Assembly (NCBI GenBank): GCA_025345505.1
Contig: JANVCC010000017.1
Location: 128,315-192,314, forward strand
From: Todiramphus chloris collaris
Lineage: Eukaryota; Chordata; Aves; Coraciiformes; Alcedinidae
DNA length: 64,000 bases
Reading direction: 5' to 3'
The stretch's first letter is position 1; each line of letters starts with the position of its first letter. Shown in pieces: positions 36,849 through 48,705 of the stretch. The position numbers and the translations under genes are program-made. The notes beneath the pieces are model-generated. The model worked only from the letters and a program-made list of their open reading frames with translations, made no database searches and was not told the DNA's origin.

Positions 36849-39338
36849 GCCTAGGTTATTCAGAAGGGAGTCTTCTAAGAAGAAAGTCAAAGAGAAAGTC
36901 TGAAAGTCTAAAGCACAGGCATATTCTAAAAAGCTTTGAGACTTCCTGATTATTTGTTGCAAAAGAATTGCAGTTCGGCTAATGGATGATGAAAAGTAAA
37001 ATTCAATATTTTTTTCAAAATAGCATTTCTATAAAATCATCCATTTATAGCCTTTTAAGAACAGTTCTGCGGGTGCAGCTGGTGATTTAAGACTTTTGGA
37101 CACTTTCATCTTTTAAGAATTTGTACAAAATACAAATGCCATCTGGAGCTGGGATGAACCGATTACTTCTTTGTTCGCTTTATGATTCCCTAAAATACTG
37201 TGTAATATATTTAAATAACTCCTGTACCTGAGGAGTTAGGGATTTAAATGACTAAATCACACTTTCAATTCACCAGCTTTTTTTTTTTTTTTTTGGTAAA
37301 GCATGAAGTAAAATTTTCATAAACGAGGGTCTTTGTTGTTAGTAAAGATGATGACCAGATTTTATACTCCAGTCACTGCTACAAAAGCATGTTATCAATG
37401 AAGAATTAAGACCTCATAACCTGGACCCATTGCTTTTATTGAATTGTTCTAATACACTGGAAGTGCAGTCATTTTGCTTTTGTTGAATATAGCATATCTG
37501 ACAATTTTAATTTCATGTAGCTAGCAATATCTCCCAATAGAGCAAGAAACAGAGAACTGAGACATAAACTGACAAAAAAGGAATCAAAGGCCACTGCATC
37601 CAAACCCATTCCTTGACACCTCATTATAAAAGCACACAGTGACAGCAAGTATGATCTGATCATATAAGGTTTTTTATCATATGTAAAAGGTAATGGTTAA
37701 GTGTTTAATTCATATCTTGGAATTAACTACTTAGCCCATATTGACCAAATATTAATCAAAACTATTTATATTAATAGGAGCTAGTTCTTTAAAATATACA
37801 AACTTGAACTGAAGCCATAAAGCAGATGATGTTCTCAGTCCTTCATTCTTTCTACAGCCTCAAGTTTGAACTATTTTCTTAACTTAGATGTCCACCATGT
37901 CCAGAAGCCTTCCCTTTGCTCCAAGATCTGGAAGATCAGTTCCTGTGGGCCACATGTACAGAATGAGATTGGGTCCTCCTGTAATCCTGTATTCATGTAC
38001 AAACTGCCTGCCCGTTCCTACCTCCACCCCCATCTTCAAATCTTTTCTCATTTCATGGATAGTAGTACCATGTACTTCCAGAGATTAATGACTTGCTAGG
38101 GCTAATGCCCTACAGCAGTATCACAGGTTATCAGCTTCTTCCAGCTGCTCTTTAATCTCCAGGCAGTGCCCAGCACCTTCATCATTATTGGATAATTAGC
38201 ATTAATGAAACCTATGCATACACAGTGAGAGGATAATACACCCTCAAGCTTGTATGTCAGAAATCCTTACTTAAAAAAAAAGAAGGTATCCTACATGAAT
38301 CAAATCTACACTGTTAAATGAAAGCATATTTCCCCACCTACCCAAAGGCATAAGCACCAGTCAGAGACTAATGATCTGTAAAACTTCATGAAAGATAACA
38401 TTACTGCAGACTTCAGAGCTTAAAAAAAAAAGTCAGTCTCCAAAACACTCCCACACCATTTTCATTACTTTTCTCTACCTGTTCCCAGCCTGTGTCCTAC
38501 ATCTCTACTCAAGATGTTCTCTACCTCTTGGCAAATACCTTATCCACCAGTATTGGCCTGAAGAAATTTTAGGCAAATGATTTTCACATCCATTGCTTTA
38601 AAACAAGGAGGAATAAGCTCAAAAAATCTGGTGCTCAGAACTACTTTGAGATGTCTCCATATGTTACATATAATATTCACACTCCATTGATCTATAGGGC
38701 AATTACCTATTTCTGGCATTTTTCCAGGTTTTATATAGATATATGTGGTCTGCTCTCTCCTACTTACTCATCCACTAACTAAAGAGAAACATACTTTAAA
38801 TTCTCTGAGTCAATTCACAGCATTTTGGCCCTGTGGTTTCATCACACCCCCAAACTGCTAAGCTTTCCAACAATATTATGCATTGGAAAACAAAATGGTA
38901 TGAATCACTGGATCTAAATACATCAAGAAAAAGGATGTGGAAATAAATATTTACCTTAACAATGTAAATACTGTTTAATGTTTAAATCATGCCAGATGCA
39001 TTTTAATTCTATGTTTATAGAATCAACATTTCTAAATCCAGTATCTCAACTCTTTCCTTCTCAAGAAATCTCTTTCAAAACCCACAAGATTAATTCGCCT
39101 TTAATTTTTTTTCTTTAAAAAAAAAACAAAACAAAAACCCAACAAAAAACCAGCCATTATTACTCACATTAATATATTTATTTCTTTAGTATGAGGATAC
39201 AGCTCAAGCTTCTTTTACTAAGAAGCTTGTAGTTTTTATCCTAGGTTCAGTAGGCTTGCACCTCCTGCCACGGCAATCCAACTACAACAAAAAGGCTTAT
39301 TTTTAGCCAATAGAGAGAAAGGGACAACTTCACTCAAG

Positions 39339-40872
39339 AATCATAGAATCAGAATAGTAGGGGTTGAAAGGGACCTCTGAACATCATCAAGTCCAACCCC
39401 CCTGCCAGAGTAGGATGACCTAGGGCAGGCCACACAGGAACACATCCAGGCAGGTTTTGAAAGTCTCCAGAGAAGATTTCACAACCTCTCTGGGCAGCCT
39501 GTTCTAGTGCTACATCATCCTCATAGGAAAGAAGTTTTTCCTCACGTTGAGGTGGAACTTCCTGTGTTACTGTTTGTGACCATTGTTCTTTGTCCTATCA
39601 CAGGGCACTACTGAAGTGACCGGCCCCTTCTACTTGACACCCTCCCTTCAGACATTTGTAAACATTCCTAAGATCCCCTCTCTGTCTTCTCTTCTCCAGG
39701 CTAAACAGCCTCAGGGCTCTCAGCCTTTCCTCATAAGGGAAATGTTCCAGTCCCTTAATCATCCTCATAGCTCTCCATTGGACTCTCTCTAATATTTTCC
39801 TGTCCCTCTTCATTTGGGGAGACCAGAACTGCAGATGGGGTCTCACTAGGGCAGGGTAGAGAGATCTTGCTGGATCGTAGCACAGCCTTCTGGTGTATCA
39901 GCCACTCCTCCCGGTTTCATATCATCAGCAAACTCACTGATGTTTTATCTATATAAAATCTATCCCTTTATCCAGGTCATTGATGAAGATGTTGAATAAG
40001 ACTGAACCCAGAACTGACCCCTGGGAAACATCAATAGATACAGGTCACCAACTACACTCTGTACCACCAATCACAACCCTTTGAGCAATATTGTTCATCC
40101 AGTTCTGAACCCATTTCACTGTCCACTCTTCTAACCCACACTTCCTGAACTTACCCATGAGGATGTTATGGGAGACAGTATCAAAAGCCTTGCTAAAGTC
40201 AAGGTAGACAATATCCACTGCTCTTTCTGCATCTACCCCTTCAGTCATAACATCATAGAAGGCTATCAGATTAGTCAGACATGACTTTCCTTTAGTAAAT
40301 CCATGCTGGCCACCTTGATAACCTTCTTTTCTTCCATGTGCTGAGATATGATATCTAGAAGGAGCTGCTCCATCACTTTTCCAGGGATGGAGGTGAGGCT
40401 GATTGCTCTGTAATTACCAGGGTCTTCCTTCTTGATCTTTTTGAAGTCTAGAGAAATATTGGCTTTCCTCCAGTCCTCAGGAACCCCTACCATTCTCCGT
40501 GATCTTTCAAAAATGATGGAGTATGGTAAAGTAACAGCATCAGTCATTTCCCTCAGCACTCACAGGTGCATCCCATTGTGGCCCATGGAATTGTGGGTGT
40601 TCAGTTTAACCAATTGATTTCTAATCCAATCCTCATCGAGTGGAGAGTTTTCCTCCCTCCAGGCTTTTCTCTTACCTCCAGAGTCTGCTATTCCCGAGGG
40701 TTGGTCTTAGATGTAAAAATTGAAGCATACAGTAAATTGGCCTTCTCTGCATCTTGTTACCAGGGCTTGCACCTCATTCAGCAAGAGGCCCACATTTTCC
40801 CTAGTCTTCCTTTTACCATTGATATACTTGAAGAAGCCCTTCTAGTTCTCTTTTAACTTCCTTTGCCAGAAG
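39339..40872 (-). mobile_element. Long CR1 LINE copy, 5'-truncated, internal deletion
   Basis: A minus-strand CR1 of about 1.53 kb and the longest in the window. The 3' end reads aatcatagaatcagaatagt on the plus strand, followed by the full 3' UTR (ccaacccccctgccagagta). It then runs through ORF2 past the RT palm into the linker between endonuclease and RT. Its 3' UTR differs from that of the copy at 33697, so the two belong to different CR1 subfamilies. A deletion of roughly 250 bases lies near 39866. Confidence 0.96.
39440..40872 (-). pseudogene. CR1 ORF2 remnant (reverse transcriptase) with internal deletion
   Basis: Translation of the minus strand gives, in order, a linker to the RT fingers (DWRKANISLDFKKIKKEDPG, NYRAISLTSIPGKVMEQLL at about 40330-40500), motif A VYLDFSKAFDTVSHNIL (about 40160-40210) and LEEWTVKWVQNWMNNIAQRV. 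Motif C follows as FADD at 39921-39932. After the IQQD word the sequence jumps to [13 protein letters not shown] (39841-39866), losing some 80 codons and the reading frame. A further small loss removes EYCV before QFW. The tail includes [19 protein letters not shown]. The active-site aspartates survive, but the deletion, frameshifts and missing endonuclease make it non-functional. Confidence 0.92.
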
Positions 40873-43800
40873 ACGTAAAACTACAATTGCTTCAAACTAA
40901 ACACTTTAGATCATGGATATTTCTAGGGACCAGGACCAAAGGGCAACTCTTTGATTAAAGTCAGTTGTTCCACTGGAGAGTTTCTAATGTTATGAGCTAG
41001 GAATCAGGCTGACATATGAGTGCCATCACTGACACCAAGTTTAACATGCAGGGCCAACAGAACTCTGTAAACTTTGAATATGCTCATATGATGTGTTGCA
41101 ACCTTCATTCCAGCACTTAAACTGATAATGGAAATTTCTTTGAAGATTTTATTATACTGAGCTATTTATTTGGTCAAGAGAAGTAAACTGAATACATTTT
41201 TTCGGAACTTTTTAACAAGATTTAAAAGAGGGATTGCATACTAAGAAAATTTAGTATGACTGATTTTGTAGCAGACTATTAAAATTCTAGGAAATACTAC
41301 TTTTAATATGTTGAATCCAAGCATACCATATGCTAAACAGTTTCAGAATCATCTGCAATTTAAGTCAGATAATCCTATATTTTTCTCTGAATGCTAAAGT
41401 TCTTTGCATAAATTACTAGAATTTACAGAGAAGTTCTCCTAACAGAAGAATGTATGATCATACAGATAGTCATACTAGTTCATACTAACAATTTCTATAG
41501 ACCATCATTCAACCTTTAGATGTGGCTACAAGCAGATGTCTAGTAAAGAAGAAAATTAGGACAAGCATAGACAATAATTCCTAGTTCATCTCTTCATAAC
41601 ATCTATCTACATTTCCCATGCCTGATTTGGTTTTCATACTTAGCGATTTGAGATGCATGTCTCCTCTGCTTGTCCAGTCTCCTGTTTAAGCCAGCTAGAT
41701 TTGCATGTGTAATAGCCATTACAGAAGCACATACAATGTGTTACTTATTACTTATAAAGTGAGTAAAATAAATTAAAAAAAATCCTTATGCAAGCTGTAA
41801 AAAAGTGTATTTGTTAAAAAAAAACAACAAAAACAACAATAGCAAAAAAACCAAACCAACCATTCAAAACATGAACCACAAGGAGCTGCAAGCTTTTACA
41901 GTTAGAGAGTGTTAGTTTTCAAAAGCTGAAGGACTGGAAATAAGAGTTCTTGTAATTTATTTACCCTGCATTCATTATTATTTCCAAACGAAATAAAATG
42001 CTGATTTGTGGATTCTCTCATCATCTTAATTTCTTTGTTCCAGAGATTAAGATCCAAAAGACCTCTCATGAAACAGTGAAATATGTCTCATCTATAATTC
42101 AGTAATGGACTGGCCTCTACTAAGATTGGAAACAGGTATCAGAATGGAGAAAACTGTAAATTGCTGCCAACCAAAATGAATACACAAGAGTTAATGTTAC
42201 CAGAGCATTGCTTGGGATATGAATTTGAGCAAAACTTGCACATTTCAGGGCTTCAAATTAATGTGCTAAATCTGAGTACTTCACCTCCAAATTCTGGAAA
42301 TGGAGTTATTGCCTAAATTCATCAGAACTCTCAATTTACATAAAATGAAAAGTATTCTGTATTCTTCAGCTTGTAATTTCAACAGCATTCTTTTAGCCAT
42401 TCAAAACATAACAGGAACAGTGCCAGTTTATGTACAATACTGACTGCCAGCAGGAGTCAGACAAATATTTTTGTTGAGGCTACACTAGAGGACTAAATGT
42501 AGAAATCCTCACTATATTTCCACCTATGCTATCTAAAGTCAACTTGTCTAACTCAAATGACTAATGCCTTCAATGTTTCATTCCAAACTGCATTGTCCTG
42601 CCTATGTTCTGAAGTTGTATTTGCTTTAAGGTTTGGGGTTTTTTTTTGTTTGGTTGGTTTTTTGAATGTCTACTGTCAAACAACTTTAACGTAAAATATC
42701 AATTCTATGAAGTGTGTCCATGTTGAATACATTTCACCAAAGGAAACACAAAGGGTGAACTAGAAGAATAAAGAATATCATCTTTACCAGAAGTAGGCAA
42801 TCTGTGAGAAAGTCAGAAAGAGAACTTGTTTTTTCAATATCACAAATCTCTTTTCAGAAATTATCTAACTGGAAAAAAATTTACATCGTACTTTTAAACA
42901 AAATAATTTTTGTTTGTTTGGGGTTTTTTTCTGCACTATTATAAATGTTCCTTCTTCATATTTTTTCCTTACACTAGACATATTTTTCTCATATAGAAAG
43001 CACAGTTAACATGGGGGGTGATGGGGTGTATACAGTCACTCCAGTATGCATAAAGTCATCATTTCTGTGGCTTCACAGATGATTCTAAGGGGATACAGAA
43101 CAACCAACAAAAACAAACCAAAACAAAAACCACAGAGAGGAATAGTTAAGAAGAAAGGCTAGTCCATAAAAAGCTGTTTTATAGTATATGTTCTCTTAAA
43201 GTAAATGAGCAATTCAATTCCTTTCAGTATTAGTATTAACAGCTATAAAATTACAGTCACTCATACCTGATATACTCCCTTTTTCACAGCTGTCTGATTT
43301 AAGCACATTTTTTACTAGAGCAGCTAACAGCAACAACTCTGCCTAAAGTAATATGTGAATCTGTGTTACTATATCTGAAATTTGTTACCACTTGAAAAGT
43401 TATTAAAAAGCAACTCACTTCCTTCTTTTGTTCCCACTACATTCTCTATTCTTTTTGTATCTATTGTATTTTATTTTGAATGTAACACCTAATGTTTAGA
43501 AAATTATTGCAATTTGACTACTCAACATTTCATCTTTGATTATTCTGCTTCTATATTTTAAGACTACTACAGTAATGAAGACTGTTTGCCCAGGTCTACT
43601 TACTAAAAAAACATTTCTACTAATTCATAAGTATAACAAGGGTAGAAGAAGCTTTCTGCTAACGGCATCAGAATCAGTTATTCTGAAGTTGTAAGCAGAA
43701 AATATAACTGCTCTTTTTTCTTTGTTTATCAGGACACTGGAAGGAAATGTTACTAGGCCACATAGCTCTACATAAGAGCAGAATATTCTTCCTTGGCCCT

Positions 43801-44004
43801 ACCTTTTCCTCTATTCTCATTTTCACTGGTGACATAGAGACTTTACTGGAGTAACATTTAATTGTGAAATATTAGGTGATGCTTGTTGTAGCAGCCACTT
43901 ATAGATATTGTTTGTTCATTTCACCTTAATACAAGTATCTTTGGATGTAAAGACATCATTAACCTGAGAGAAAGCATCTACTTACACTGAAATAATACAT
44001 TCAT

Positions 44005-44007
<3 letters not shown>
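40873..44007. other. AT-rich non-coding stretch, no gene seen
   Basis: Contains A/C tracts at 41815-41860 and 43105-43133 and T/G tracts at 42630-42663 and 42907-42930. No gene or transposon is recognised. Confidence 0.65.

Positions 44008-44036
<29 letters not shown>
44008..44036 (+). repeat. (AC)n microsatellite
   Basis: An uninterrupted AC dinucleotide array of about 14.5 units. Confidence 0.97.
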
Positions 44037-44037
<1 letters not shown>

Positions 44038-46042
44038 TGGAGTCATTGATATTTTTATACATTCTGAAGTTAAGAATTCACACTAAGAAATATTACTACA
44101 CAAACAGGTCTTACAACAGTCAATTAAGATTCAAAGAATGAAAGAATAGAAATTAGTTCCTAAAATACTTGTGTCAAGGATGCTAAGACTGTAAGGAAAG
44201 GAAGTGGGACTGTAACCTGACATATCCTTGAAGCAAATCATAAGAGATCTGATAGGTTTAACTTGTTTATCTCTACATAGATAAGTTCCATCAAGTTCTT
44301 ACACTAGACACAGCAATCAAAGCCAAGAGCAATTGAAAGTGTGCTTTGTAAGATAAATACATCAGGGATGCTGCATATTCAAGACTGAGTCTGGGTATTG
44401 TAAGCCATGCAAAAGTACAGGAGCTGCCCTACACTCTCAGTCTGAGGGAGTGTCAATAGGAAGGATGACAATATTTTTCTCCTTAAATCAAATTTGAAAG
44501 GTTATGCGTTTGTCAACTCATCCTTCCCCCTGTTACACATTCCACACCATTGATGTCTATCTGTCCACCAGGTAGTTAAAAAAAACCCAAAAACAACCCA
44601 ACAAACAAATATTATTCTTAAAGCCATTCTATTCTCAGTGCTACTTTATTACTAAACCACATAGATGTGAAATAATTGTGGAAAATATCACACTAAATTA
44701 TTTAAGCACAAAAAAAAAGAAAAAACCCAAGATAAAAACCACACACACAGAGCTTATTAGATTATCTATCTCTCTTCTCTGATGGCAGACAGCTAAGATT
44801 AAGAGCTTTCTCAGAGTAAATATGAAGCAGGAAGTGTATTTATCATGTTCAACCCAATTTTTTTCAGAGGTTTTTGTGTATAAGCAGTTTGGAAAGCTAG
44901 CAGAAGTCCCAGGTTTTGCCTACATTGTCCCCCCAAGCCTTTCCCCTCAAACTGTCAAAATAAAAAAATAATTATGCTAGTTACATAAGCTTTAATTATT
45001 TTTGTTAAACTTAATCAAGTTCCACAGCAAAAAAAGTTAAAAAGCACTCTCCTGGATTGTAAAACATTAAAAATGTGTGATATCCATAGTAAAAATTTCT
45101 GTGTGTATTTCAAGCCTGGGGCTAGAGACTGGAACAATATATCACAAGGAAAATACTTGGATGACAAAGGAAAATACAGCTCTTGGCCTTCCATGTACAC
45201 TCTTTAGAGACTCTAAACACTTAACTATCCCTAATGAAAACCTGATCTGCATCTATACTACTTCACACATTCACATAGTGCGACTTAACACACTGGCAAA
45301 TTTATTATTGTAAGTGTGATTCGGTTGCAGATCAAGCTGACATTATTACACACACAACTCTATGTTGAAAAAACATGGCTATGATTGCAAAATTCAGCAC
45401 TCCAAAGATGGGGAAGTGACAGCATACACTCTGCTAGCACTTAGAGTCATCTTCTGCACATCAATTCTGAAAAAAGTCTTTTGCCGTGTACCCCATATCA
45501 CCACCCCCACACAAGACCTTTGTTTCAATGAGCAAAAAGTGTGGAAGGAATTCCCGTTACAAGAATCTATATCTTATTTCACCTTCACAGCTCAGAGGAT
45601 GGCCTTTTCAGTGATGTATTCCTTACGTATCTTGTACATCCCAAGCCACTCTTTATGTACAAAGGGGACAGTAATGTACTGATTCAAAACAGAGAATTGA
45701 GAATTCAGGTCAGAAATGTCTCCTTTCTTGTATCTTGTTTGAAATCCTTGTCAAAGCAGGTAAAGTCAAAATCCACTGAGTGCAGTCCAGTCTACAACTG
45801 GATTCCTTTGATGCTAAGGAATCAAATCAGGAACTGAGGAAACATTTGCACAGTATCACATAGAATCTCTTTGGCACAGATATTTCTCCAGAACAGCATG
45901 CCTCTTTGGCACAGATTGGTCTTCTCCTTTCTTCTTCCGAAATTCCTTTCTTAAACATGAAAAAGTTTCCCTCAATTTAAGTTATTTTTATGTAAGTCTC
46001 TTACAAACAAATTCTATGTGATTAGTATTACAGATGGGGCTG
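44037..46042. other. Non-coding stretch with anonymous frames
   Basis: A moderately GC-balanced part at 45060-45840 has overlapping plus-strand frames of 106 and 98 codons (45362-45682 and 45541-45837), without a recognisable domain. A 15-bp word ctctttggcacagat is repeated 35 bp apart at 45867-45881 and 45902-45916. I see no splice-framed exon that I could defend. Confidence 0.55.
45867..45916 (+). repeat. Short tandem duplication, 35-bp period
   Basis: ctctttggcacagat occurs twice, 35 bp apart. The bases after each copy (tatttctcc and tggtcttctcc) still resemble each other, so this looks like a single small tandem duplication. Confidence 0.75.
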
Positions 46043-46145
46043 AATCATAGGACCATAGAATAATTTAGGTTGGAAAAGACCTGTAAGATCATTAAGTCCA
46101 ACTGTGAACAAACACTGGATGACCAGTAGACTTTATAGCTATCCC
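46043..46145 (-). mobile_element. CR1 LINE 3' end fragment
   Basis: The plus strand shows aatcataggaccatagaa, then aggttggaaaagacctg and aagatcattaagtccaact, the reverse of the CR1 3' UTR and octamers. Weak similarity (tctagatgtggtcttgcc, agtacagggagata) suggests that a decayed continuation reaches about 46280. Confidence 0.88.
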
Positions 46146-46379
46146 TAATTTTTCCATAAAGCACACCTCCTAAGTGTCTTTCATCCCAGATGCTGCAGAA
46201 AAAAAATTCTTCTAGATGTGGTCTTGCCTTGGGATAATCCCACTGTGCTTCTATTTGCAGTACAGGGAGATATATTGTCCAATGCCTGTTCATGCCCAAA
46301 AGTTACAGTGAGGCCAAGGAAGTTTCTATTCTAATTCAGAATACAGAAGGGCAAAGAACTTGAGAGGGGATGAATTTTT

Positions 46380-46920
46380 CTACCTATTCTTTCTAATGCT
46401 AACTCCTGCAATACTTATTCTTATCCTGATCCTTTTCTACTTCTACCTAATTTCCTATCCCAGCCCAACTCTCATCACAGACTGAAGCCATCACCTCATT
46501 TCCATCCCACTCCCTTGTGCACTGTGGCCTCTGCTCACTCCTCAAGATGCAGCATTACAGGTCTCTTGACCCGTTCTGGATCCCTTTCTTATTTCTAATT
46601 AATTCCCTTTCCTTTTAAAAGCATTCAATTCTGTAATCTTGATTCTTGTCCTTTCCCTTTCCAGTAAGGATTAGTTGTCCAAACTTTCTCATCAAATCTC
46701 AATCTCATCTTTCATCTCTAAGGTCTCAGTATCAGTCACTTCTAGTAATCCAAACTGGCTTCTAGCCATCACTTTATGTTCTTGCCTAAATTCCAGTCCC
46801 AACACCCTGTCTATCACTATAGGGGTGCTATTAAGTCTTAATCCCTCTGCTGGTCAGAATTTCGCTGCCTCTCCCCATAGAGTTCTAAGCCCATTTTTCT
46901 ATTCATATGAGGTCCAATTC
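46380..46920 (+). other. Pyrimidine-rich block
   Basis: For about 540 bases the plus strand is roughly two thirds C and T by eye, with little G. It carries recurring ctcatc-, tctcaatctc- and ttcccttt-like words but no exact period. It is not a simple microsatellite and matches no repeat that I recognise. A 95-codon frame (46675-46962) falls inside it and reflects this composition. Confidence 0.55.
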
Positions 46921-48682
46921 TCTACAACTAATGAAATAAATTTTATTTATTTATCTATTTAAAGTTTTGTACCATCATCTTCATTTCACGTGTAGTATAC
47001 TGCATGTGAGACATAGAAGTCTCATGTGAGACACAGAGTCCACAGAACTGGACCAAGCATAGTCTGAAGCAACCTCAAACTGTAATTATAAGGAAAACCT
47101 TGTGCAGCCTTGAACTGGAATAAGCTCATTTGGTTAGAAACTTCAGGGCGTGTACTTGCAAAATTCAACCAAGCGTTTAATAGGAACATGTAAAATGTGG
47201 TTTTCAAAAGCTCCTAGCTTGGTCATACTGGGGTGTTTCACAGAGTCCTAGGAAATACATCTGTACAGATCATGCTTTTAAACAGACACGTGTCTTGTGC
47301 TTTCTACAATGTTGGTTGCATTTTCTAAAGAAAAGTCATCAATTTTTCTTTTATTTCCTCTCCTCATTCCCATGATGCAAAAAACCAAAAAACAACAACA
47401 ACAAAAAAAAAAAAACCAAAAAACCAAAAAAAATCAAACAAACAAAACCAAAACAACCCACACATCTTTTCTCATCCTGAGAATGTGTTGAAGAAAATAA
47501 ATTGAAAATGTCAAAATTATTCAGGCTTAGTTAGAACACTGATACCAAAAAAAGTCAGTCCAAAAGTTAACCTACACCTAAACTCAAGTTTGTAAAGAAG
47601 GTATTGTAAGCAGAAATTGTGAAAAAACAAATGGGCTTACTTGATCACTTACTATTGGTAGTACACTGCAGTAGAACACATAGGTTATGTTAGCATAAAG
47701 ATAGTTTTGTCATGTAATTATGAAAACAGTGAATCTGCTTCATCTCTCTTTCATTATTCTAATTAATTTTAAAGATCTCTGTACTCTGCCTCACATTAAA
47801 TGCTTTAACATTTTATCCATTATTGTATCCTGATTTCCAGATACCTGAAATCTTGTAATTTATTTTTCTGGCCAATTAAGAAAAGGCCCCTCTATTTTTC
47901 TAAGTCTACTACTCATTCCTGTACTTCTTTTGCACATACCTGAACGAAATATACAAGAGTGTCACAAGCAGATTTATAAATTGAACTATCCCTTCAGGCA
48001 AAGTTAAGTTTTGGAAGAATAATAATCTGTACACTGAATTAAAATATTTTCAAAGGATCCTTAGCTCCTTTATCACATGTAGTGTTACAGTTTATACATC
48101 CTACCACCTGATGATCCAAATAAATTGAAGACACTTACAAGTCTGTTGCTATCTACCAACACATTATGTGCCTCAGCATGAATTTTTCCTTTAGAACAAG
48201 AAAGGGAAGTCTGTGATTTTTTCATTTGCTCCTTGTAGATAAGCTTTTGCTATTATTATTGTTATTCATGCTAGTATGCTATCAGTGCCTCTGCTGACTC
48301 TGAAAACATCTGTCCCACTGTTTAGAATTCCTGGAGTGCAATGAGATCAATCCATGCTGATAATCAGGGGATCCTCAATTAAGTACCCACAAGTCAACAA
48401 ATGGTAAACAAGAAAATATACAAAAGGACACCAGATGAATTCTTCTTACTTTGGATTTGAAATTCAAATTCCAGTGAAAATTCTTTAAACGTTTATAACA
48501 ATCTAAAACCTGAGTCAATCAAGTGATTCTATGTAATAAATCATGCTGAAGACAGAAACCACAACACTGAATGAGCTATGTACATCCTAGGTCATATCTC
48601 ACTGCTATTTGTTTGATCAAATCTCCAACAGCACCAATAATTAAAGATCCACTGTTACCAGAATGACTATTACCACTATGAC
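46921..48682. other. AT-rich non-coding stretch, no gene seen
   Basis: Holds an A/C-rich tract at 47380-47462. The 64-codon frame across that tract is a low-complexity artefact. Nothing else is recognised. Confidence 0.65.
47380..47462 (+). repeat. A/C-rich tract
   Basis: A-runs interrupted by C, CC and AAC units. Same class as the tracts at 3170, 17573 and 31142. Confidence 0.9.
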
Positions 48683-48705
48683 GGGGGGGGGGGGGGGGGG
48701 GGGGG
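48683..48705 (+). repeat. Poly(G) tract, 23 G
   Basis: An uninterrupted run of 23 G bounded by gac and aaag. Long G homopolymers are rare in AT-rich DNA. Such a run can fold as G-quadruplex and is also a frequent site of length error in sequencing. Confidence 0.9.

Larger units (their letters stand above)
34946..39338. other. AT-rich non-coding stretch with a candidate regulatory cluster
   Basis: No gene or transposon is recognised in 4.4 kb between the two long CR1 copies. It holds a motif cluster at 36523-36636 (separate entry), a 26-A run at 36823-36848, a 17-T run at 37278-37294 and an A/C tract near 39115-39150. A normal-complexity stretch at 36960-37260 contains several CpGs despite the CpG-poor setting. 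Confidence 0.6.
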
